7,691 nucleotides of DNA from an uncultured cyanobacterium (GTDB lineage Bacteria; Cyanobacteriota; Cyanobacteriia; PCC-6307; Cyanobiaceae), in assembly GCA_903831165.1 (NCBI GenBank), contig CAIKWV010000542.1:1-7691 (forward strand). Direction: 5' to 3'. Of this stretch, positions 1 to 6,389 are shown piece after piece. The notes under the pieces are model-generated. The model was given only the letters and a program-made list of their open reading frames with translations. It was not told the DNA's origin and ran no database searches. Made by a program: the position numbers and the translations under genes. Position 1 is the first letter of the stretch, and each line of letters starts with the position of its first letter.

Positions 1-2334
1 GACGCTGAGCAGTCCGCCCTGTGCTGTGGACGCGAAACTGACGGCCTTTTGCCAATCCTGCTGAGTCGGCACGAAGAAGAAATCACCGATGGCCTTGGCA
101 TAGGCTTCAGAGAGCATCAGGCGATCGCCTTCAGCAGCATTGAAATCTTGGATGGTCTGGAGACCACCGCTGAGGCTCTCGCTGGTGATCTCGAAAACGT
201 CCGCCCCCAAGCCGCCGTTGAAGCCGTTTACCCCACCACCACCGCAGAGTTGGTCATTGCCATCCCCGCCATTGAGCTCATCAGCTCCATTGAGGCCTTT
301 GAGCCAGTCATTGCCATCGAGACCATTGAGTTGACTGCCGCTGTTGGCAGCCGTGATGGCATCATTCAACCAACTGCCCGTCGCAATAGCGCCATCGGCA
401 ACAATGGTGTCGTTAAGGAAGGCTGCATCCAAGGAAGATTGGTCGGCTTCGAGCGTAAGCTCAATCGATTTGGCAATCATCTCATGGGCTGACTCTGTCG
501 GGTGGACATCATCGAAGAAAAGGTATTGATTGGCATCAGTGGCTTTGTTGGCTTGGGCTGATTGTGTGGTTTCTATGATGCCGTAATCAGCAAAGTTGCC
601 GAGCTCACTGCCAAATCGCTTCCAGTTGAATCCGTATTCGTTGTTGAAATCGACCAGGGCTGCGTAGGGGAACATTGTCTTCACTTCTTCGATCATTGCC
701 GACATTGCACCTCGGAACACCTTGGCGGCACCAGCCTCAATCACCACCTGCCAATCGGGGGGCAGGAAATTCAGGATGGGCATGGAATAGGCAACCCCAT
801 CAACATCACCCTGCAAGGGAGCCAGGCTGGAAACCAGCACAGAACGTGCCTCGCTGGAACGCAGCAGCGTGATCAGGCTTGCCCGTGTCTTCGTCAGCAC
901 ATCCTCCAAGGTGGCACCCAGTGTCATGCCAAGGTTGACAGCGGCCAGCAGATCGTTGCCGCCGCTCCATAGCGTGACCAGCTCGTTGGTGAGCGATGTG
1001 TTGTCAACCGTCAGTGCCTGTTCAATCTGGGACTGCACGCCCCGCCCGGTCAGTGAATAAGCATTGAGCAGGGCTGAGGGAAACTTGGGAGGGGTCAGGC
1101 CTGCCAGGACTTCATAGAGGGTGTCCTTGCCGGAGAGAGCGCCGCCGATGGCGTAAGAGGGATTTTCCGGTGCAGCTGGAATCGGGCTGGGCAGGCCGCC
1201 GATAAAACTGTTGCTGATGCCGGCTCCGGTGACGCTGTCGTAGGGGATCTCAAGCCAGTTACGGAGTTCGGTCTGCCAGTTGGACTGGGCGTTGCTGAAC
1301 GTGGAACCGCTCCACGGAGGCACCGCATCTCTCTGCAGCACTTGTTTGTACATGGCTGCCGCGGTGGAGCCGAAATCACTGAGACTGTCGCCAAAGACGG
1401 TGAGTTGTTCAAAACTTGTCTTGGGCTCAGCTTCGATCGTTACGATTAGATCGTTAAAGTCTCTGTCGCATGTCGGATCGCTGATGCTGAGATCTTCTAG
1501 GGCAAAAACCAGTTGACTGTCATTATCGGGCAGGTAGCTCTGGACTTGTACGGCGTAGCCTGGATTGGCAGCGGCGAAGGAGGAATAGGTGGTTGATCGG
1601 GTGTCGTTGAAAAACAGAATTCCGTACTCGGTGCCAGGGCTTAGGGCGACGTCTCTTAAGGTGATTTCTTGATCATATTCAGGCATGGCGTCGATGTTGA
1701 ACACCAACTGGTTGGCTGCAGCGGATTCAAATGCTGCATTGGCATAGCCAGGTTGAACAACGCTAAAGGTCTGTCCGTTCAATGTCACGCTCCCGGTTTC
1801 GGGGTCGACCTGGTAGAGGGCAAAACCGTTTTGATTGCGGCCGAGACGCTTGATGGTGATGGCGAATTGATCGGTGTTTTCTGAAACACTCAGAATCCCT
1901 GTACCTTGTTCGGCCAGCTGGTATTGCAAACCTTGGCTGGTCTTGATTTCAATCGTATTGCCAATCGCCACTGCTTCGACAATCGTTTCCGCATTGGGAA
2001 ATTTTTGATTGTTGGCAAAGATCAGTGGTGTGTAGGTGCCGGCTCCATTGATCTGGGTGCCGCGTGAGTCGCCGATGGCCTGACCTTCAGTGCTCCTCCA
2101 ATTGGTGGCGGAATCCTGGGAAAAGATCTTGCTGCTGGTCAGCGAGTCGGGCGAAGCGGGCTGGGCATCGGTGAGCAGCGGCTGCAGGGTCTCGGCCTCG
2201 GCCTTTGGACGTGCGATTGCAAAAGAGGAGCGGACGCCTGTCAGGCTGTCAATGCGGGTGATGCTGAGACTGACATCGGCCAAGAAGACGAGATCGAAAT
2301 CAGGGGTGATGGTGATGGCCGGATCCCAGAGCAT
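1..2334 (-). CDS. DUF4114–SGNH/GDSL hydrolase–RTX protein, C terminus cut by window edge
   Basis: This is a probable extracellular esterase or lipase. The frame is open without a stop from ATG 2334 to base 1 (778 codons), and an in-frame TGA lies just upstream, so ATG 2334 is the first available start; no clear Shine-Dalgarno is visible. In order I see a long N-terminal region (about 1-200), a DUF4114-like region (about 220-300) ending in the typical DRDFNDLIVTI, and an SGNH hydrolase domain (about 311-620). The hydrolase blocks are all present: VFGDSL with nucleophile Ser317, YAIGGA with Gly397/398, SGGND with Asn460, and DDVHPT with Asp608 and His611. RTX glycine/aspartate repeats follow (about 669-718), then a QDFNAAEGDR segment typical of the region after RTX repeats. 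No Sec signal peptide is visible, which fits type I secretion through an uncleaved C-terminal signal outside the window. The domain calls are strong; the substrate is unknown. Confidence 0.92.
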   Translation of the reverse strand, partial: MLWDPAITITPDFDLVFLADVSLSITRIDSLTGVRSSFAIARPKAEAETLQPLLTDAQPASPDSLTSSKIFSQDSATNWRSTEGQAIGDSRGTQINGAGTYTPLIFANNQKFPNAETIVEAVAIGNTIEIKTSQGLQYQLAEQGTGILSVSENTDQFAITIKRLGRNQNGFALYQVDPETGSVTLNGQTFSVVQPGYANAAFESAAANQLVFNIDAMPEYDQEITLRDVALSPGTEYGILFFNDTRSTTYSSFAAANPGYAVQVQSYLPDNDSQLVFALEDLSISDPTCDRDFNDLIVTIEAEPKTSFEQLTVFGDSLSDFGSTAAAMYKQVLQRDAVPPWSGSTFSNAQSNWQTELRNWLEIPYDSVTGAGISNSFIGGLPSPIPAAPENPSYAIGGALSGKDTLYEVLAGLTPPKFPSALLNAYSLTGRGVQSQIEQALTVDNTSLTNELVTLWSGGNDLLAAVNLGMTLGATLEDVLTKTRASLITLLRSSEARSVLVSSLAPLQGDVDGVAYSMPILNFLPPDWQVVIEAGAAKVFRGAMSAMIEEVKTMFPYAALVDFNNEYGFNWKRFGSELGNFADYGIIETTQSAQANKATDANQYLFFDDVHPTESAHEMIAKSIELTLEADQSSLDAAFLNDTIVADGAIATGSWLNDAITAANSGSQLNGLDGNDWLKGLNGADELNGGDGNDQLCGGGGVNGFNGGLGADVFEITSESLSGGLQTIQDFNAAEGDRLMLSEAYAKAIGDFFFVPTQQDWQKAVSFASTAQGGLLSV
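120..129. other. HIP1 palindrome GGCGATCGCC
   Basis: A perfect copy of the extended highly iterated palindrome of cyanobacteria lies inside the hydrolase coding region. HIP1 is strongly over-represented in many cyanobacterial genomes and is a target of DNA methylation. I saw only one copy in 7.7 kb, so it is weak support for cyanobacterial origin and could be chance. Confidence 0.45.
181..330 (-). repeat. RTX-type Ca2+-binding nonapeptide repeats
   Basis: Codons 669-718 of the hydrolase encode glycine/aspartate/asparagine-rich repeats such as LNGLDGNDWL, LNGGDGNDQL and FNGGLGADVF, matching the GGxGxDxLx haemolysin-type calcium-binding pattern. Some units are degenerate, for example GGGGVNG. 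In this family such repeats fold into a calcium-filled beta roll after export. Confidence 0.82.
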
Positions 2335-2774
2335 GTGTTTGTATTTAACGTCGAGTCATGATAAGGGTATTTGCCGTGAAGCGCGCCTTGTTGATTTTTC
2401 TTGATTCGGGCATGGGCGCCTTCTGTGGCGTGGCAGGGGCTGTTAGCTGCGTCATTGTTGTGATTGGAAAATCTATGGGCTTGCAGGTATGAACTTGGAT
2501 AGAGTCAAGTGCGAATCTATCGGCGGATAACTACGACTCACTGCTGATATTGACGACAAGTCGAAATCCATGATCCTGAGAGGACTTTTGGTAGCTGGAT
2601 TCGTCTTAGTGAGGATGGCTAGGTGGGCTGCTTCAAATGATGTCTTGCCCTAGGCAATGGCCCGTCGTGAGCCATCGGCTAATCGCTGGCTTGGAGGTGC
2701 GACGGTTTGGGACACGGCATCCCCTGTTGCGGCTACGGCTAGGCAGGTCGCTTTGCATTGGATCGATCTGACGT
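2335..2774. other. 440-base non-coding stretch upstream of the hydrolase
   Basis: No frame here reads as a convincing protein. The stretch should hold the promoter of the hydrolase near 2340-2500 on the minus strand and the 3' end of the transcript of the small gene ending at 2775. I could not fix a credible -35/-10 pair; TTGACT on the minus strand near 2500 has no good -10 at normal spacing. No T-tract terminator is obvious. Confidence 0.5.
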
Positions 2775-3164
2775 TCATCCCTGCTTTTCCTTGAGGACAG
2801 CGACGCCTTGCTTGATGAGGTTTGCGGCATCCTGGTCAGTGTTCTCACAGGCAGTTTCCTCTTCCAAGAAAGCATCATCGTGTGTGATTATGTTCTTGAT
2901 ATAGCTGCCGTTCAGATTATGGAAAACCGCCATGGGTACTTCAAGTGCTTTTGGGGCTAGTGCTGAAATAGACTTCCGAACGATGACAACGGAATCCTCC
3001 GCCACGAATCGGCTTGCGTGTGACTCGCCAAAAGCAACCAGTGCAAATCCTCTCACGATCGTGATGCCATTGGCGCTCTCAGGGGGCAATGGCATGGGAT
3101 CAGTCGGGCTTACCGGGGGAGGCGGTTGCTGTTTGGGCCGACCTGAGCCGGTAGTCTGCGACAT
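2775..3164 (-). CDS. Unrecognised small protein with proline-rich N terminus
   Basis: A 129-residue protein that I do not recognise. It begins MSQTTGSGRPKQQPPPPV, a low-complexity Pro/Gln/Ser tail to about residue 30. A region with predicted beta character follows (GITIVRGFALVAFGESH, then FVAEDSVVIVRKS), then a mixed section with HNLNGSYIKNIITHDD, and an acidic-to-basic helical C terminus (ACENTDQDAANLIKQGVAVLKEK). There is no signal peptide or membrane segment. ATG 3164 was chosen over a start at 3260 because the longer form adds a low-complexity Arg/Ala/Pro stretch and would overlap the divergent Nif11 gene. A weak GAGG lies 13 bases upstream. It is divergent from the Nif11 gene, so the two may share regulatory DNA. 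The protein-like composition supports it being real, but a plus-strand reading of the same stretch is also open. Confidence 0.55.
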   Translation of the reverse strand: MSQTTGSGRPKQQPPPPVSPTDPMPLPPESANGITIVRGFALVAFGESHASRFVAEDSVVIVRKSISALAPKALEVPMAVFHNLNGSYIKNIITHDDAFLEEETACENTDQDAANLIKQGVAVLKEKQG

Positions 3165-3225
3165 GGGATCGGCTGCCCCTCTTGGGCTGGGCGCCGCCGC
3201 AGTCGCCGTAAGCTGGGCTTTTCTT

Positions 3226-3230
3226 GGGAG
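3226..3230 (+). promoter_or_regulatory. Ribosome binding site GGGAG for the Nif11 gene
   Basis: GGGAG lies 6 bases before GTG 3237. This is good spacing and supports the choice of a GTG start, which also places the family-typical start MTLEQLR at the N terminus. The promoter should lie in the 72 bases shared with the divergent gene, but I cannot identify it. Confidence 0.5.
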
Positions 3231-3236
3231 CCTGGG

Positions 3237-3464
3237 GTGACGTTGGAACAGCTCAGGCACTTCCTCGGCCGTGTGCAGCGTGATCCCGTTCTGAAGCGGC
3301 AGGTGGAGGCGGCGATCACGGCGGATGAAGTGGCGCGGCTGGCCCAGGAGCTGGGGTTCTCGGTGTCTGGCAGTGACATCCTGCGCTTTTCAGGCCAGTC
3401 GGCTGAGGGCGTGCGGGTTAGCCGGATCGACCATCCGGGAGAGTATCCCGGCCGCTACTACTGA
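3237..3464 (+). CDS. Nif11-domain small protein (non-lanthipeptide type)
   Basis: A 75-residue protein with a GTG start. Residues 1-50 match the Nif11 family: TLEQLRHFLGRVQRDPVLKR, then a helical Ala-rich middle with ITADEVARLAQELGFSVSGSDI. This domain serves as the leader peptide of many RiPP precursors, including prochlorosins of marine picocyanobacteria. Here there is no double-glycine cleavage site and no cysteine, so a lanthipeptide precursor role is unlikely. The last 20 or so residues instead end in HPGEYPGRYY, a tail I recall from other stand-alone cyanobacterial Nif11 proteins. No RiPP-modifying enzyme or peptidase transporter is in the window. The family call is strong; the function of stand-alone members is unknown. 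Confidence 0.86.
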   Translation: MTLEQLRHFLGRVQRDPVLKRQVEAAITADEVARLAQELGFSVSGSDILRFSGQSAEGVRVSRIDHPGEYPGRYY

Positions 3465-3620
3465 GTTTCACAACACCCACCCTCGCTGAGTAGCCCTGCG
3501 TCGTTACTTCACCGAGCGGTTCCACTTGAGCCACAGTGAGCAGGATGGTTTTGGCTAGCAGGAGTTGGTGAATCCTCTTTGCATCAGAGATCACAGGCTT
3601 TATGGCCAATCTTTCTGGAT

Positions 3621-3788
3621 CTACGGCACAATGCATCCTGCCATAATCCGTGTGCCTTCGTGCACTACAAAGACATCATCCGGTAAGTCTTCCCCGAACC
3701 TCGGCAATCCAGCCTCGTTATTCAGCTTGTCCGCAACGAAGCTGTGACTCTTGATTCTCTCCAATTTTGGGCTACCGTAGTTTGGCCA
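3621..3788 (-). pseudogene. Possible gene remnant without a usable start
   Basis: On the minus strand 55 sense codons lie between an in-frame TGA (3791-3789) and a TAG (3623-3621). They read as protein-like sequence, including KLERIKSHSFVADKLNNEAG, then FGEDLPDDVFVVHEGTRIMA. No ATG or GTG opens this frame before the late Met. An ATG at 3789 sits one frame off and stops after five codons (MAKLR), so one indel would join it to the reading frame. After the TAG another frame continues with protein-like sequence (DPERLAIKPVISDAKRIHQL). I do not recognise any family. It could also be chance. Confidence 0.28.
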
Positions 3789-4050
3789 TCAGCTAGGTCA
3801 AGGCTGCCCTTAGTTCAGGCCTTCGTCGCCGAGTGCGCTCTGATGACTGTGTTATACCAAGCAGCTCCCACCGAGCAGATTGCGGCCTCGGTAGGTCAGC
3901 CGCGACTGTTCAAGGATTAGTGATTCATGGAACGATCGGATTCTCGAATGTCCATCCGCTGCTGTCATTGGATCCGGTGCGGGCCGATCAGAATCCTGTA
4001 GTAAGCGGCATTCTGTGCATTCATGCTTGATTGTCCTCGCCCGCAATTCC

Positions 4051-4076
4051 TCACCCAACGCAACGTGCTTGGGTGA
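4051..4076. repeat. 8-bp inverted repeat TCACCCAA / TTGGGTGA
   Basis: Arms 4051-4058 and 4069-4076 are perfectly complementary around a 10-base loop. No T-tract follows on either strand, so an intrinsic terminator is not well supported. It may be an operator-like site or a leftover of mobile DNA. Confidence 0.4.
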
Positions 4077-4110
4077 AGCCATGGAAGTATCGTTGTCTGC
4101 ATCCCATTGT

Positions 4111-4158
4111 TGTTTTGCTTTGTAGAGCAGATGACAAAACAGCAAGATCATTGTTTTG
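4111..4158. repeat. Triple TGTTTTG/CAAAACA arms able to form two alternative hairpins
   Basis: TGTTTTG at 4111-4117, CAAAACA at 4135-4141 and TGTTTTG at 4152-4158. The middle arm can pair perfectly with either outer arm (7 bp; loops of 17 and 10 bases). It starts 49 bases past the sulfatase stop in the sulfatase's direction of transcription, so the 10-base-loop hairpin could act in 3'-end formation of that transcript. The lack of a long T-tract makes this uncertain. Confidence 0.4.
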
Positions 4159-4207
4159 CACGCCATCAAGACTGCCGAATCTGTCAACTATTCAGCCGTC
4201 CGTTCAA

Positions 4208-5593
4208 TCACTCACGTGGAGCGGGTGCCCATAGCGGTTGCGCCAGTTCCTTGTTCCACTGTTGCCAGTCGAGCGTCAACTCTTTGACCTTATCGGGATG
4301 CGCCGCAGCAAGATTTTTTGTTTCCCCTATGTCGTCTGCCAGATTATAAAGTTCTGCGCCAGTGAGATCGTTGTAAAAGCTAGGGTTGACGGCTTGCAGG
4401 GGCAGTTCGTCGGTCTTCACCAGCTTCCAGTCGCCCTTGCGAATCGCCATGTTTTCACCCAGACGCCAGTAGAGCCCTTGGTGAGGCTGGCCCGAATTCT
4501 TGCCGGTGAGATAGGGGAGCAGATTGACGCCGTCTAATCTCCACCCCGGCTGCGGTTTCACGCCAGCGGCCGCCAGCGCCGTCGGCAACACGTCGAGCTG
4601 GATGATGGGGCGCGCGTCCGTCTTGCCTTCCGCAAGATGGCCCTTCCAGCGGACGATGAACGCGACGCGGATGCCGCCCTCCCAGGTCTGCCGCTTGGAA
4701 CCCCGCAGCGGCGCGTTGCTCGAGCCGTTGATCGTCGTCCCTGCCATCACCGGCCCACCGTTGTCGTTCAAGAAGATGATCAGCGTATTGTCTTCGAGCT
4801 TCCGCTCTCGCAGAGTCGCCAGAATTTTGCCGACGCCGTCGTCCATGGCCGACAGCATGGCGGCGTAGCTACGCCGCTGTTTGTTGACGATGTGAGGGAA
4901 CCGCGCCAAGTACCGATCCGTGGCATGCATCGGCGCGTGCACGGCATTGAAGGCCAGGTAGAGGAAGAAGGGCTGTGACCTCTGCTGTTTGATGAAATCG
5001 ACGGCGCGGTCCGTGAAGGCATCAGTCAGATAGGTCGTCTCCCCCACGATCTTGCGGCCATCAAGGAGTGGGTTTTTACCAGTGGCGCCGGGCTCAAAGT
5101 ATGAATGTGAGCCTCCCAGAAATCCGAAGAACTCGTCAAAACCGCGCGCCATGGGATGAAATTGAGCGGCGCGTCCGAGATGCCATTTACCAATCAGCGC
5201 CGTCTTGTAGCCAGCAGCTCGCAAACGATCTGCCATTGTGATTTCACCAACTGGCAGGCCAATCTCGTTATCGGTTGTGGCTGAATCGGGGTTGAACTCA
5301 TGGCCGAACCGCTGCTGGTAACGACCCGTCAATAGTCCTGCTCTGGTGGGGCTGCAATACGGGCCGCTGACGTAGGCATCGGTGAAGCGGATTCCGCCTT
5401 TGGCCAAGGCGTCGATGTTCGGTGTTGGGATATCCTTGCTGCCTTGAACGCCGATGTCCGCGTAGCCCATGTCGTCGCTGAGGATGACAACAATGTTCGG
5501 AGGCTTTTGCTGGCCTTCAGCTGAGGTGCGACTGAGACACAATAGGCTGAATGTGAAGGCGACCGTTGCTAGGATCCGTGTGAATCGTTTCAT
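4208..5593 (-). CDS. Exported type I sulfatase (arylsulfatase family)
   Basis: Hydrolyses sulfate esters using a formylglycine made from an active-site cysteine. The 461 residues begin MKRFTRILATVAFTFSLLCL, a basic, hydrophobic, Sec-type signal peptide (cleavage likely near residue 25), so the enzyme acts in the periplasm or outside. Family landmarks are intact: NIVVILSDDMGYADIG with metal ligands Asp40/Asp41, C80-S-P-T-R84 (Cys-type CxPxR formylglycine motif), GKWHLG with Lys136/His138, NAVHAP with His219, FLNDNGG with Asp277/Asn278, and PLRGSK with Lys300. A C-terminal subdomain follows (AIRKGDWKLV, ELYNLADDIGETKNLA). Length is normal for the family. The gene stands alone, over 300 bases from its upstream neighbour. 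No formylglycine-generating enzyme or anSME is in the window, so maturation must come from elsewhere. The sequence style resembles sulfatases abundant in Planctomycetes, which suggests horizontal acquisition, an inference from memory. The substrate cannot be read from the sequence. Confidence 0.96.
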   Translation of the reverse strand: MKRFTRILATVAFTFSLLCLSRTSAEGQQKPPNIVVILSDDMGYADIGVQGSKDIPTPNIDALAKGGIRFTDAYVSGPYCSPTRAGLLTGRYQQRFGHEFNPDSATTDNEIGLPVGEITMADRLRAAGYKTALIGKWHLGRAAQFHPMARGFDEFFGFLGGSHSYFEPGATGKNPLLDGRKIVGETTYLTDAFTDRAVDFIKQQRSQPFFLYLAFNAVHAPMHATDRYLARFPHIVNKQRRSYAAMLSAMDDGVGKILATLRERKLEDNTLIIFLNDNGGPVMAGTTINGSSNAPLRGSKRQTWEGGIRVAFIVRWKGHLAEGKTDARPIIQLDVLPTALAAAGVKPQPGWRLDGVNLLPYLTGKNSGQPHQGLYWRLGENMAIRKGDWKLVKTDELPLQAVNPSFYNDLTGAELYNLADDIGETKNLAAAHPDKVKELTLDWQQWNKELAQPLWAPAPRE

Positions 5594-5636
5594 CCTTTGC
5601 CTACGGTGCGATGATGTTTGTTATTGAACAAGCCCG

Positions 5637-5656
5637 AATATACGTATAAAACAATG
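5637..5656 (-). promoter_or_regulatory. AT-rich putative promoter of the sulfatase
   Basis: On the minus strand TATATT (5642-5637) lies about 43 bases before the sulfatase ATG, within an AT-rich patch that stands out from its GC-rich surroundings. It overlaps the palindrome ATACGTAT (5640-5647), a possible operator. No -35 box at standard spacing is convincing. Confidence 0.25.
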
Positions 5657-5803
5657 CTGAATCGGCGGTCCCCGTGTCGAGCCTGACTGGTTACCAGCAG
5701 GGGTCTAATGCCCTCGCGCGGTCTGCGTCAAATGGCCGAGAGCCGTGACTCTCCAGCTGAACTACCGAAAATACGTCGTCTTTGGCGGACCTGCAAAAGG
5801 ATC

Positions 5804-5817
5804 GTAACGGCCGTTAC
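5804..5817. repeat. 14-base perfect palindrome GTAACGGCCGTTAC
   Basis: A self-complementary sequence 80 bases past the stop of the two-gene minus-strand unit. With no central loop it looks more like a dimeric protein-binding site than a terminator, although TTGGC (5782-5786) and GCCAA (5824-5828) extend the symmetry as outer arms. No T-tract follows. Confidence 0.5.
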
Positions 5818-5897
5818 AAGGTAGCCAACAGCCGATGAACCTGGGTGCTGCTGATCAGGGCCAATGCTGTCTCAGTGAGCCACTGTGACGGCAAGCT

Positions 5898-6389
5898 TCA
5901 GCGATCCCGCACAACAGCCTCAGCGATCAGTTGCAGCAGGCTCTCCAGGGTTTGCAGCCTCAGCTGCAGTCGTTGCTCCAGGCCTGCCAGTCGCTCGTCG
6001 ATCTCCGCCGCCGTCAGGGCTCGGGGGCTCGAAGCCTTGCCACCAGCCATCACGGGCCAGGCTGCCTGACGGCAGGTCTGCTCGATCACGGCCCAGGTGG
6101 GCTTCTTCGGGGCCTTGCCGATCTGTGCTTCCAGCCAGTTCTGGGCATCGGCCAGCTTGCCGAACCTGGCCTTTAATGCCTTGAGCTCACATTGATCGGC
6201 TGGCAACAAGCCCGGCACGCTCAGTTGCATGAGCTGTTTGATCGGCAAGGGCTGTTGATCGCCAACTGTCAGGTCATCGACCATCTGTCGGACCGTGGCG
6301 TTTTGTTGGCCGATCGTGCGGAATAGATCCGCATCGCTTTTCGCCATGCGAGCCATCAGCTCGGCGAAGCGATCACTGAGGTCACCCAT
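5898..6389 (-). CDS. Unknown helical protein with C-terminal coiled coil (second gene of overlapping pair)
   Basis: A 163-residue soluble protein that I do not recognise. From ATG 6389 it begins MGDLSDRFAELMARMAKSDA. Residues 1-40 are helical. Residues about 65-107 hold a basic section with LKARFGKLADAQNWLEAQ, then KAPKKPTWAVIEQTC, rich in Trp and Lys. A flexible linker follows (AGGKASSPRA), then a Leu-rich heptad-like coiled coil (about 128-158, IDERLAGLEQRLQLRLQTLE). No signal peptide or membrane span is visible. ATG 6389 overlaps the stop of the upstream gene by 8 bases (ATGGGTGA), and GGAGG sits 11 bases before it; this favours it over an alternative ATG at 6419 that would add ten residues. 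The overlap implies translational coupling and co-function with the upstream product. Confidence 0.74.
   Translation of the reverse strand: MGDLSDRFAELMARMAKSDADLFRTIGQQNATVRQMVDDLTVGDQQPLPIKQLMQLSVPGLLPADQCELKALKARFGKLADAQNWLEAQIGKAPKKPTWAVIEQTCRQAAWPVMAGGKASSPRALTAAEIDERLAGLEQRLQLRLQTLESLLQLIAEAVVRDR

Larger units (their letters stand above)
3465..4207. other. 743-base gene-poor region, possibly decayed coding DNA
   Basis: No intact gene can be supported. Several short open stretches overlap one another on both strands. The minus-strand stretch 3852-4187 (111 codons) lacks a recognisable fold, and its composition (clustered Cys/Arg/Ser) is not persuasive. The best protein-like piece is the minus fragment at 3621-3788, listed separately. 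Inverted repeats near 4051-4076 and 4111-4158 are also listed. The region is less GC-rich than its flanks by eye, which fits relaxed selection. Confidence 0.4.
5594..5897. other. 304-base intergenic region between two minus-strand units
   Basis: No protein-like frame is visible. It holds the AT-rich patch before the sulfatase, a tRNA D-arm-like sequence on the minus strand near 5740-5768, and the 14-base palindrome at 5804-5817. It must contain the end of the two-gene unit stopping at 5898 and the promoter of the sulfatase. Confidence 0.5.

Noticed and set aside
49..492. 147-codon plus-strand open frame
   Set aside because: It is antisense to the hydrolase, whose minus-strand frame carries the catalytic DDVHPT and the RTX repeats. 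Its own translation is low-complexity Ile/Glu/Ala reflecting the complement of the repeats.
1095..1412. 105-codon minus-strand frame
   Set aside because: A shifted frame of the hydrolase; the true frame there contains SGNH blocks I and II.
2932..3240. 102-codon plus-strand frame overlapping the unknown minus gene
   Set aside because: Gly/Ala/Ser-rich translation without protein-like structure, running up to the Nif11 start. The minus-strand reading is more plausible, though not certain.
3237..3464. Lanthipeptide (prochlorosin-like) precursor
   Set aside because: The Nif11 leader is present, but there is no Gly-Gly cleavage site, no core cysteine and no LanM or exporter in the window.
3852..4187. 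111-codon minus-strand frame in the gene-poor region
   Set aside because: No recognisable motifs, no ribosome binding site, a composition typical of random reading, and competing plus-strand frames. Kept only as a remark in the region entry.
5735..5775. Functional tRNA gene on the minus strand
   Set aside because: Only the D-arm consensus matches; an anticodon stem, T-arm and acceptor pairing cannot be drawn.
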